DNA of 46,566 nucleotides from 66-474 sp040255405 (lineage in GTDB: Bacteria > Pseudomonadota > Gammaproteobacteria > Xanthomonadales > Rhodanobacteraceae): contig JBDZUX010000022.1 in NCBI GenBank assembly GCA_040255405.1, positions 1 to 46,566 of the forward strand. The letters run 5' to 3'. Both the position numbers and the translations under genes were made by a program. Positions 25,237-32,840 of the stretch are shown piece after piece; positions within the stretch are counted from its first letter, which is position 1, and each line of letters begins with the position of its first letter. Under the pieces are notes generated by a model. That model did not search any database, had not been told where the DNA came from, and saw nothing but the letters and a program-made list of their open reading frames with translations.

Positions 25237-26955
25237 TCAGAATTCCTTCCAGGCGTCCGCGTCGGCGTCCTCGGCCGCGACTGCACGCGGTGCGGACTTG
25301 CGCACCGCCGCAAATACGGCTTCGGTGGCGCGATCGACGTCGGCGATCGGCTCGCACTCGCCGCCGTCGGCCTCAACGCGCCCGGCCTTGCCTGCAAGCT
25401 GGAAGAAGCAGACCTGGCGGGACAATTTCACGGCCTGGTCCTGCATCGCGCGCGCGGCCACCGAGGCTTCCTCCACCAGCGAAGAGTTCTGTTGCGTCAT
25501 CTCCTCGATCTGCGCGACCGCGTGGCTCACCTGGTCGATGCCGACCGATTGCTCCTGGTTGGCCGAGGCGATTTCGGACACGATGTCGGTGACCTTCTTG
25601 ACGCTCTCGACGATCTGCGCGAGCGCCTCGCCCGACTGGTTGACCAGCGTGGAACCGGTACGCACTTTTTCTTCGCTGTCGGCGATCAGTTGCTTGATCT
25701 CGGTCGCGGCATCGGCGCTGCGTTGCGCGAGGCTGCGCACCTCGCTCGCGACCACCGCGAAACCGCGGCCCTGCTCGCCGGCCCGCGCGGCTTCCACCGC
25801 CGCGTTCAGCGCCAGCAGGTTGGTCTGGAAGGCGATGTCCTGGATCAGGCGCACGATGTCACCGATCTTGCGGCTGGACGCGTCGATCTCGGCCATCGCA
25901 ACCACCGCTTCGCGCACCACTTCGCCACCGTGCTCGGCGTGTTCGCGCGCACCGCGCGCGAGCTGGTTCGCGTGGTTGGCGTTGTCGGCGTTGTGCTTCA
26001 CGGTGGAGGTCATCTCCTCCATCGACGACGCGGTTTCCTCGAGGCTGGACGCCTGCTCCTGGGTGCGCTGGCTCAAACCGTCGTTGCCGCGCGCGATCTG
26101 CTGCGCTGCGCTGCTGACCGCGTCGGAACCCTGGCGCACCTCGTCGACGATCGAGCTGAGACGCTCATCCATCACGCGAAAGGCATCGAGCACGCGGCCG
26201 AGCTCGTCGCGGCGCGTCACCCTGATGCGATGCCCGAGTTTGCCTTCGGCGATCGCATAAGCGACCTTGGCCAGGTGTTTCAGCGTTGCACCCAGCGAAC
26301 GCACCAGCAACGTCGAGACCAGCGCCGCGATCAGCAAGCCGATCACGAGCGCGGCGAGTACCACGGTGCGCACCGACTGGTAACGCTGCACCTGCGCCTG
26401 GTAAATTCGCTCCACCGCGTTGCCTTGCGCCTGGATCAGCTTGTTGAGCGCGTCGAGCCGCATCATCAATTGCGGGCGCACCTGCATCTCCAGCATGTCG
26501 CTGGTGCCCTTGTCATTCTGCCCAAGGGCGTCGTAGATGTCGCCGAGGCTGCTCTGGTAATCCGCATCCGACGCGCGAAATGCCTTGTACTTGGCGGCGA
26601 TGTCCTTGCCCATCGGTATCGCGGCCAGCTGCTTGTTGATGCCGGCGAGGTCCTGCTCGATCTGCTTCGACTCGGCGACTTTCTGCTTCACCTGATCGGG
26701 ATTGCCGATCGAATTGGCAGCCTCGCCCAGCACCGTGAAATTCAACAGCGACTTGGAACGCAACTCGCCCATCAACTGCACGGGCGTCATGCCTTCCTCG
26801 TAGCTGCGGCGCATGCCCTCGTTCTGCCAGGCCATCGTGCCAAGGCTGACGAACGTGCCGGCGATCAGCATCAACCCGAGCATCCCGAGCACGCCGATCA
26901 GGCGCGTCCTGACGGACAGATTCGACAGCCTCGCGAAAATTGTCATGGACTTCAT
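25237..26955 (-). CDS. Methyl-accepting chemotaxis protein, four-helix-bundle sensor (receptor 3)
   Basis: Chemoreceptor of 572 residues. The first membrane segment (RLIGVLGMLGLMLIAGTFVS) is followed by a helical periplasmic sensor resembling the Tar type (about 50-190), a second segment (VVLAALVIGLLIAALVS), HAMP, and the signalling hairpin with tip AFQTNLLALNAAVEAARAGE. The C terminus is DAWKEF, a CheR/CheB tether on a flexible linker. The ATG at 26955 has GGGGAAGG upstream. It is a single gene driven by its own sigma-28 promoter. Confidence 0.93.
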   Translation of the reverse strand: MKSMTIFARLSNLSVRTRLIGVLGMLGLMLIAGTFVSLGTMAWQNEGMRRSYEEGMTPVQLMGELRSKSLLNFTVLGEAANSIGNPDQVKQKVAESKQIEQDLAGINKQLAAIPMGKDIAAKYKAFRASDADYQSSLGDIYDALGQNDKGTSDMLEMQVRPQLMMRLDALNKLIQAQGNAVERIYQAQVQRYQSVRTVVLAALVIGLLIAALVSTLLVRSLGATLKHLAKVAYAIAEGKLGHRIRVTRRDELGRVLDAFRVMDERLSSIVDEVRQGSDAVSSAAQQIARGNDGLSQRTQEQASSLEETASSMEEMTSTVKHNADNANHANQLARGAREHAEHGGEVVREAVVAMAEIDASSRKIGDIVRLIQDIAFQTNLLALNAAVEAARAGEQGRGFAVVASEVRSLAQRSADAATEIKQLIADSEEKVRTGSTLVNQSGEALAQIVESVKKVTDIVSEIASANQEQSVGIDQVSHAVAQIEEMTQQNSSLVEEASVAARAMQDQAVKLSRQVCFFQLAGKAGRVEADGGECEPIADVDRATEAVFAAVRKSAPRAVAAEDADADAWKEF

Positions 26956-27065
26956 GTGCCTTCCCCCTGTCGGGCGCGGTGCGCGATTTCGCACGGACCG
27001 CCCAGACCCGTGCACGTGCGTGCAAGTTGTCGTCCGGACGCAATTTGCGCCCGCCTTCGCTGGCC

Positions 27066-27092
27066 ATATCGACCGCGAGACCGGAATCTTGA
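27066..27092 (-). promoter_or_regulatory. sigma-28 (FliA) promoter for receptor 3
   Basis: Minus strand TCAA, 15-base spacer, GTCGATAT; one mismatch in the -10 relative to GCCGATAA. It lies 111 bases upstream of the receptor ATG. Confidence 0.65.
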
Positions 27093-27137
27093 GCGCAGGG
27101 CGCGACATCATTGACCTCGAACCTCAGCTGTCTTGAA

Positions 27138-27285
27138 CCCCTCTCCCCTCGGGAGAGGGTGCCCCGAAGGGGCGGGCGAGGGTACGCGCATGGATGTCGC
27201 AGCAACCCGGTACAAGACTTGCCATCTGCGTAATCCGCACCCTCATCCGGCGCTGCGCGCCACCTTCTCCCGGAGGGAGAAGGGG
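27138..27285 (+). repeat. REP-like composite palindromic repeat, copy 1
   Basis: It begins with CCCTCTCCCCTCGGGAGAGG, continues with GCCCCGAAGGGGC, and ends with CCCTCATCCGGCGCT and CCTTCTCCCGGAGGGAGAAG. Each module is a palindrome able to form a hairpin. A copy in the opposite orientation lies at 44515-44655, with the same outer modules but a different centre. Confidence 0.75.
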
Positions 27286-27581
27286 AAAGCCAGCTGAGGA
27301 CAAAGGCCAATCAGGTGGCGCGATGCCCTGGTGATCCAGCGCACACGAGCCGGCGCCGCGTGGCCCAGCGCTCATCCGGGTTGGCGCAAGCAATCGGACG
27401 CGAAATTCGATCCGCGCATCGCGGGCTGAAGCAAGCTTCACGAGCCAGGCACGCATAGGCGTGGGTCCGTCGCTTGCATCGAGCGCGAGCATCGGTGCTG
27501 CGCACCGATGTGCGTTTGCGACCCCGCACACGCCGTCCGGCTTGCGCAGGAAGCGTGAAAAAAGTTCCGTTGGGCGTGGCC

Positions 27582-27608
27582 TAAAGAAATCCCCCGTCGC
27601 GCCGAAAA
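27582..27608 (+). promoter_or_regulatory. sigma-28 (FliA) promoter for flagellin 1
   Basis: TAAA, exactly 15 bases, GCCGAAAA. The -10 deviates from GCCGATAA at one position. A 115-base leader follows before the flagellin ATG. Confidence 0.8.
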
Positions 27609-27722
27609 ACATTCACGAAGGCTGGCAGCGTGGATTCCGCCGATGCGGATACCCGGACCGACCTTTTGAGGAACGCCGCCAGAGCGGCTCTCAATCCAAC
27701 TCCACCACGAAAGGATAATGTC

Positions 27723-28541
27723 ATGGCAGTCATCAACACCAACATTACCGCTCTGATCGGCCAGCAAAATCTGAACCGCTCCCAGGGCGCCCTGCAGACC
27801 GCGATGGAACGCCTGTCGTCCGGCCTGCGCATCAACTCCGCCGCCGACGACGCCGCGGGACAAGCCATTGCCAACCGCATGGGTTCGCAGATCGCCGGCC
27901 TTACCCAGGCCCAGCGCAACGCCAACGACGGCATCTCGATCTCGCAGACCGCCGAAAGCGCCCTCGGCCAGGTCAACGACAACCTGCAACGCATCCGCGT
28001 GCTCACCGTGCAGGCCGCCAACGGCACCAACACCAGCACCGACCTCGCTTCCATCCAGAAGGAAATCTCCCAGCGCCTGGATGAAATCAACCGCGTCGGC
28101 ACCCAGACCAGCTTCAACGGCATCAAGGTACTGGGCGGATCGACGAGCACCACCACCATCAAGATCCAGGTCGGCGCCAACGACGGCGAGACGATCAGCC
28201 TGTCGCTGTCCAAGGTCAGCACCACCACCCTCGGCGTCAGCACCTTCACCGTCTCCACCGGCGTCGCCAGCACCGCGCTGGCCACCCTGGACACCGCGAT
28301 CGCCAAGGTCGACGACATGCGTTCCGGCCTCGGCGCGGCCCAGAACCGCTTCCAGTCGGCCATCACCAACCTCGCCGCCACCACCACCAACCTGTCGGCC
28401 GCCCAGTCCCGCATCCAGGACGCCGACTACGCCACGGAAGTGTCCAACATGACCCGTGCGCAGATCCTGCAGCAGGCCGGCACCTCCGTCCTCGCCCAGG
28501 CCAACCAGGTCCCGCAGACCGTTCTCTCGCTGCTCCGCTGA
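27723..28541 (+). CDS. fliC: Flagellin FliC (copy 1)
   Basis: Filament subunit of 272 residues, short for a flagellin. The N-terminal D0/D1 (MAVINTNITALIGQQNLNRS, LSSGLRINSAADDAAGQAIA, ANDGISISQTAESAL) and C-terminal D1/D0 (AAQSRIQDADYATEVSNMTR to VPQTVLSLLR) are well conserved. Only a small Ser/Thr-rich middle (about residues 140-185, GGSTSTTTIK, SLSKVSTTTLGVSTFTVSTG) replaces the usual surface domains and offers many hydroxyl sites for modification. The start ATG lies after AAAGGATAATGTC (AAAGGA as Shine-Dalgarno). An identical gene lies at 32841-33659. Confidence 0.97.
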   Translation: MAVINTNITALIGQQNLNRSQGALQTAMERLSSGLRINSAADDAAGQAIANRMGSQIAGLTQAQRNANDGISISQTAESALGQVNDNLQRIRVLTVQAANGTNTSTDLASIQKEISQRLDEINRVGTQTSFNGIKVLGGSTSTTTIKIQVGANDGETISLSLSKVSTTTLGVSTFTVSTGVASTALATLDTAIAKVDDMRSGLGAAQNRFQSAITNLAATTTNLSAAQSRIQDADYATEVSNMTRAQILQQAGTSVLAQANQVPQTVLSLLR

Positions 28542-28592
28542 AAACGTCCCGGGTGGGTCCTCCCCCTCCCACACGCCCATCCGGGCGTCCTC

Positions 28593-28621
28593 AAGGCCCC
28601 GCTTCCGCGGGGCCTTTTTTT
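28593..28621 (+). terminator. rho-independent terminator of flagellin 1
   Basis: A 10-bp stem AAGGCCCCGC / GCGGGGCCTT with loop TTCC and a run of seven T residues. Included in the 1,052-bp repeat. Confidence 0.92.
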
Positions 28622-28751
28622 CATGCACACCCAAACGGCCGAACAAGCGCTTTGAACGGGTGGTATTCGAGTGTTGCCCTTTGGGGCAGAGTGTCTATCG
28701 TTGCGTGTGCAAGAGCGACCGCTCGACGCGAATGTCCGCTTAAGGCCTGGC

Positions 28752-29723
28752 ATGAACACAGATTCGCTTGAGGATACCGACCCCCGCCCATCAGGCACTC
28801 CCGACTTCGAATGGGAATACGAGGGGCGTATCGTCGTGCTCGACAATGGCGCGCGGCTGCCGATCATGCCCGCCTTCGATCGGCTGATGGCGCTCAATGC
28901 ATTCGCCGTGGTGGTGCTCGACCCCGCCAGCATCCTGCACGGCAACAAGAACATCAAGGAGCTGCCGGAGTTCCAGGTCTTCGGCCACGCGACGCTCGGC
29001 AATGGCGATGATGCCGTGCTTTACGCGTGCATGGACCCACTGGAAAGCGCGACCCTCGAACCGGTGATTCCAGACGATCTACCCGAACGAACCCGCCTGC
29101 GTCGCAAAGTCATTGCCGAACTGCCCGTCAGCACCTTGCGGCTCGATGCCATCGAGGGGCTCGACTACCTCGACTGGTTGCTGCTGGACGACCGCAACGA
29201 CATCCTGTCGGCGCTTGAACACGGCACCCACGCCCTGACCCATACCTCGCTGGTGGACATCCGCATTCCCTTCCGCGATGCCTATGCGGGACAGTCACGT
29301 TTCCTGCAGGCGATTCCCTGGATGCAGGCACACGGCTTCACCTTCCACGGCTTCGCCAACACCGGCCACAAAAGCCTGCTACCCGAAGGCAAGTTCTTCG
29401 CGAAGAACAAGGCCACCCGCTGGGAATGGGCCGATGCGATTTTCCTGCCGGACGCCACGCGATTGGCCGGAATGGATCGCGCGTGCGCGACCAAGCTCGC
29501 TTGCGTGGCCGACCTGGCCTACGGCATGCACGACCTGGCCGCCGAGTTGCTCGGCCGGTTCGATCCGGAGGCCGCCGCGCGCTATCTCGACGCGCGGGGT
29601 TACATCAGTCCGTATTTCAAGGAAGCCGACACGTTCACACTCACGGCCGCGCAGGCGCCGGCTCCATGGAAAGACCTGCAGGTGGACGATCCCCTTTCGC
29701 GCGCCGAAGGCGAACCGGCATGA
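28752..29723 (+). CDS. FkbM-type methyltransferase-like protein lacking the SAM glycine motif
   Basis: A 323-residue protein, first of three coupled genes between the flagellins. The C-terminal half fits the FkbM methyltransferase pattern: VSTLRLDAIEGLDYLDWLLLD, then LVDIRIPF...YAGQSRFLQAIPWMQAHGFTFHGF. Upstream, VVVLDPAS and FGHATLGNGDDAVLYACMDP resemble later parts of the SAM-binding half. The glycine-rich motif I (DxGxxxG) that should precede them is missing, so the enzyme may be atypical or inactive. A role in flagellin-glycan methylation is inferred from position. AAGG precedes the ATG. I am unsure of the exact family. Confidence 0.6.
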   Translation: MNTDSLEDTDPRPSGTPDFEWEYEGRIVVLDNGARLPIMPAFDRLMALNAFAVVVLDPASILHGNKNIKELPEFQVFGHATLGNGDDAVLYACMDPLESATLEPVIPDDLPERTRLRRKVIAELPVSTLRLDAIEGLDYLDWLLLDDRNDILSALEHGTHALTHTSLVDIRIPFRDAYAGQSRFLQAIPWMQAHGFTFHGFANTGHKSLLPEGKFFAKNKATRWEWADAIFLPDATRLAGMDRACATKLACVADLAYGMHDLAAELLGRFDPEAAARYLDARGYISPYFKEADTFTLTAAQAPAPWKDLQVDDPLSRAEGEPA

Positions 29724-30952
29724 GCAAGCATCGCGCTCCTCGCGGCAAGCTCGCCGTCACCAGCACGAAACCGCAGCCCTTGCCTGCCGCACGCAAGCAC
29801 CTGAAAGAAGCCGAGCGACTCGTGGCCGCCGGCCAGCCGCAGGCGGCCACGGCGCAATTCCAGCGCGCGGTCAATGCCGACCCCGCCAACGTGGATCTGC
29901 GCTACAAGTTCGGCAAACACCTGCTCGCCCAGCACGAGCAGGAGCTTGGCATCCTCCAGCTTGAACGGGCCGTGCGGCTCGACGATCGTGCCGTCGCGCC
30001 CCTGCTCGAACTTGGGCAGGCGTACACCGCGACCAACCGGTTCGCCGATGCGAAGGGGTTGCTGGAGAAGGCCCTCGAGCTCGCGGGCAAGGCCTCGCAG
30101 GCCCATCTCATCTATGGCACGTTCCTGCACAAGCAAGGCAAGCTTCCGGATGCGGTGGCCCACTTCCGCACGGCCCTGGCGCTGATGCTCGACCATCCGG
30201 CCGAAGCGGCGGTTCCGAAGCGCAGGCAAGACTTCGACAAGCCGGAAGTGGAACGCTTGCTGTGGACCACGCTCAGCCAACTTGCACTCGCCGGCGTGCA
30301 TGCATTCGCCGCATTCGGCACGCTGCTCGGGATCGTGCGCGAAGGTGCACTGCTGCCCTTCGACAAGGATCTCGACCTGGGCCTGCCGCACAACGAACTC
30401 GATCTCGCCGCACGCTGCCTCGTCGCCAATGGCTGGGGCGAAGTGCCGCACGGCTTCGCGGTGAACCCGCGCAGCTTCCTGCACCTCAAGCTGCAGGTCA
30501 CCATCGATGTCACCGGTTTCGCGGTGGATCAGCAGTCCGGCGCCACCTACGAAGGCATCTGGATCGAAGGCATCCCCGCCGAATGGAACCGGCTGACGCG
30601 CTGGGACACGATTGACCTGGTGAAAGCCACCTCACCCGAAGGAAGTCCGATCTGGACCCTCGCCGACCCCGAGGGCTGGCTGCGCACCCTCTACGGAGAC
30701 TGGCGCACGCCGGACCCGGATTTCGACACGATCATCGCCGCCAGGAATCTTTGCGGATTCTCGTTGATGACCCAGTGCTACGCGCTGGGTCGGATCTATG
30801 CGCGATGGGAATCGGGCAATCTGCGCAAAGCCCTGGCGGCCACGCGGCACAGTCTTCGGCATTTGCCGGATGACGAGTTGCTGCTCAAGGTAGAGCAACG
30901 CCTGTCCGGCATGGTGACCGAATCATCCCGGCGCCAGGTGAGCGCGGCATGA
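29720..30952 (+). CDS. TPR-repeat / LicD-family phosphotransferase fusion
   Basis: A 410-residue protein. Residues about 25-160 form TPR-like helical repeats (KEAERLVAAGQPQAATAQFQ, LLEKALELAGKASQAHLIYG, KLPDAVAHFRTALAL). Residues about 175-370 match LicD-type nucleotidyltransferase-fold enzymes: FGTLLGIVREGALLPFDKDL followed by DLGLP (197-222, the catalytic metal-binding acids) and LYGDWRTPDPDFD near 335. LicD-fold enzymes transfer phosphocholine or, as in fukutin/FKRP, ribitol phosphate from a CDP donor. The TPR part could hold a protein acceptor. The ATG overlaps the preceding stop (ATGA), and the stop overlaps the next gene. Confidence 0.85.
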   Translation: MSKHRAPRGKLAVTSTKPQPLPAARKHLKEAERLVAAGQPQAATAQFQRAVNADPANVDLRYKFGKHLLAQHEQELGILQLERAVRLDDRAVAPLLELGQAYTATNRFADAKGLLEKALELAGKASQAHLIYGTFLHKQGKLPDAVAHFRTALALMLDHPAEAAVPKRRQDFDKPEVERLLWTTLSQLALAGVHAFAAFGTLLGIVREGALLPFDKDLDLGLPHNELDLAARCLVANGWGEVPHGFAVNPRSFLHLKLQVTIDVTGFAVDQQSGATYEGIWIEGIPAEWNRLTRWDTIDLVKATSPEGSPIWTLADPEGWLRTLYGDWRTPDPDFDTIIAARNLCGFSLMTQCYALGRIYARWESGNLRKALAATRHSLRHLPDDELLLKVEQRLSGMVTESSRRQVSAA

Positions 30953-32334
30953 CCCGGTGCGTCGCCATCATCCTGGCCGGCGGCGGCGGCAGCCGCTCGG
31001 GCTTCACCCAGCCCAAGCAGCTCGCGAAGCTCGCCGGGCAACCGCTGATCGCACACACGCTCGAACGGTTCCAGACCCATCCCGGCATCGACGAAATCAC
31101 GATCGTCACCAGCGGCGCCTGCGCCGACCGGATCGAATCGCTGGTGTGCAGCAACCGCTTCGACAAGGTGCGCCGGGTGCTGCTGGGTGGCGCCGAACGC
31201 CACGAATCATCGCTGGCGGCGATCCGCGCGTATGAAGGAGAAGCGCGACGGGGCGACCTGAAGCTGCTGTTCCACGATGCCGTGCGTCCGCTGCTCAGCC
31301 ACCGCATCATCAGCGACGTGATCGCGGCGCTCGACCACTACAACGCGGTGGACACGGCGGTGCGCGCCACCGACACCGTGCTGATCGCCAACCCCGACAC
31401 CGACAACCTCGAATCGATTCCCGACCGGCGCACCGTGCGGCTGGGACAGACGCCGCAGGGCTTCCGCTACGAAACCATCCGCAAGGCTTACGAACTGGCG
31501 GCACGCGATCCGGACTTCCACACCACCGACGACTGCGGCGTGGTGCTGAAATATCTTCCGGAAGAGCGGATCCACGCGGTGGAGGGTTCGTTCTCGAACA
31601 TGAAGCTGACCTACGCCGAAGACCTGCTGCTGCTGGACAAGCTGATGCAGACGAGCGCCGGCAAACGGCTCGACGCGCAACCGGAGAACCTGCGACTCTC
31701 GGAGTTGGCCAAACGCAGCATCGTGATCATCGGCGGCACCAGCGGCATCGGCGCGGCGATGGCGCGGCTGGCCACGGCGTATGGCGCCAACGTGCATGCC
31801 GTCGCGCGGTCCACGGGCGTGGATGTCACCCGTAGCGAGACCCTGCGTGCGACCTTCGAAGCGGCCAATGATGCGCGCGGCCGCATCGATGCGGTGGTGA
31901 ATGCCGCGGCGATACTCGATCGCAAACCGCTGATCAACATGTCGGATGAAGACGTCAGCGCGAGCGTCAACACCAACATCACCGGCGCGATCAATGTCGC
32001 ACGACTAGCGTTCGAACACCTGCGCGCGACGCGCGGGCACCTGATGATGTTCACCTCCAGCTCGTACACGTATGGGCGCGCGTTCTATTCGACCTACAGT
32101 TCTTCCAAGGCGGCGGTCGTGAACCTCACGCAGGCGCTGGCCGACGAATGGTCCGAGGCGGGGATCAAGGTCAACTGCATCAATCCCGGCCGCACGGCCA
32201 CGCCGATGCGCACCCAGGCGTTCGGCGTCGAGAGCCCGGACTCGCTGCTGGACCCCGATCATGTCGCGCGGCGCGCACTGGGCGTGCTGGTCGGCCATTC
32301 CAGCGGCCTCGTGTACGACGTGATCCAGCGCTGA
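30949..32334 (+). CDS. bifunctional cytidylyltransferase / SDR oxidoreductase (Bcs1-like CDP-ribitol synthase)
   Basis: A 461-residue two-domain enzyme. Residues 1-235 are an IspD-type cytidylyltransferase: ILAGGGGSRSG...PKQLAKLAGQP, HDAVRPL (109-115), TPQGF (168-172) and KLTYAEDL. Residues 255-461 are a short-chain dehydrogenase: GGTSGIG (262-268), NAA, catalytic Ser around 370 and Y383-x3-K387. This order and length match Haemophilus Bcs1/Acs1, which reduces ribulose 5-phosphate and makes CDP-ribitol. The precise polyol here is not proven. It supplies the likely donor for the LicD-type transferase encoded just before it. Confidence 0.88.
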   Translation: MTRCVAIILAGGGGSRSGFTQPKQLAKLAGQPLIAHTLERFQTHPGIDEITIVTSGACADRIESLVCSNRFDKVRRVLLGGAERHESSLAAIRAYEGEARRGDLKLLFHDAVRPLLSHRIISDVIAALDHYNAVDTAVRATDTVLIANPDTDNLESIPDRRTVRLGQTPQGFRYETIRKAYELAARDPDFHTTDDCGVVLKYLPEERIHAVEGSFSNMKLTYAEDLLLLDKLMQTSAGKRLDAQPENLRLSELAKRSIVIIGGTSGIGAAMARLATAYGANVHAVARSTGVDVTRSETLRATFEAANDARGRIDAVVNAAAILDRKPLINMSDEDVSASVNTNITGAINVARLAFEHLRATRGHLMMFTSSSYTYGRAFYSTYSSSKAAVVNLTQALADEWSEAGIKVNCINPGRTATPMRTQAFGVESPDSLLDPDHVARRALGVLVGHSSGLVYDVIQR

Positions 32335-32366
32335 GAAGCGCCGGTTTCCGAATCACGCATCCGTTC

Positions 32367-32599
32367 GTCATACCGGGGCTGTCTGCGCCTCCTGCAGGCA
32401 GAACCTGCCTGCGTTTGCAGGATTGCAAACGCGAACGCCCCCGCGATCAAGTTCGGGGCAGGCCGCGGCGGCCGGCAGGCGGAGCGAAGCGAACGCGCGC
32501 AAGGCGCGAGCGCCATGAATGGCGCGAGCCATTCGGTCTTCGTCCTCCCCGACCGATTCCGGATTCCGACGCGGCGGCGCCACGTCGGCCCGGAATGAC
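32367..32599. repeat. dispersed MITE/REPIN-like repeat, copy 2
   Basis: It is bounded by GTCATACCGGGG and CCCGGAATGAC, with the same internal modules as the copy at 24963-25154 (CTGCGTTTGCAGGA...TGCAAACGCGAACGCC; GCGAGCGCCATG-ATGGCGCGAG) but about 40 bases longer in the centre. Confidence 0.7.
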
Positions 32600-32699
32600 C
32601 ACGAATATCTTTCGACGTTTCCCGGCGGGAAGCGGGTTCGCCATACGCGCAACCACGGGCATTTCGCGATGCGTGCCGCAGTTTCGATGCGCGCACCTC

Positions 32700-32726
32700 T
32701 AAAGAAATCCCCCGTCGCGCCGAAAA
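32700..32726 (+). promoter_or_regulatory. sigma-28 (FliA) promoter for flagellin 2
   Basis: TAAA-N15-GCCGAAAA, identical to the copy before flagellin 1. Confidence 0.8.
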
Positions 32727-32840
32727 ACATTCACGAAGGCTGGCAGCGTGGATTCCGCCGATGCGGATACCCGGACCGACCTTTTGAGGAACGCCGCCAG
32801 AGCGGCTCTCAATCCAACTCCACCACGAAAGGATAATGTC

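Larger units (their letters stand above)
26956..27722. other. region between receptor 3 and flagellin 1
   Basis: 767 bases without a supported gene. From left to right it holds the receptor 3 promoter, the REP-like repeat (27138-27285), a perfect 8-bp inverted repeat CATCGGTG-N5-CACCGATG (27490-27510), and the flagellin sigma-28 promoter and leader. Confidence 0.6.
27581..28632 (+). repeat. 1,052-bp direct repeat, copy 1 (flagellin transcription unit)
   Basis: The segment starting at CTAAAGAAATCC, through promoter, leader, flagellin gene and terminator to CATGCACACCC, recurs without a difference that I can see at 32699-33750. Flanking sequences differ on both sides. Confidence 0.93.
32335..32840. 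other. region between the modification operon and flagellin 2
   Basis: 506 bases with no supported gene. Most is the MITE-like repeat at 32367-32599; the right end (from 32699) is the flagellin promoter and leader of the 1,052-bp repeat. No terminator for the upstream operon is evident. Confidence 0.6.

Noticed and set aside
27581..28414. 277-aa minus-strand open frame inside the flagellin units (also at 32699-33532)
   Set aside because: It is the exact antisense of fliC, and its duplication is explained by the 1,052-bp repeat.
28675..28688. Inverted repeat TGCCC-TTTG-GGGCA before the FkbM-like gene as an operator
   Set aside because: Only 5-bp arms; too common in GC-rich DNA to claim, and no promoter could be placed around it.
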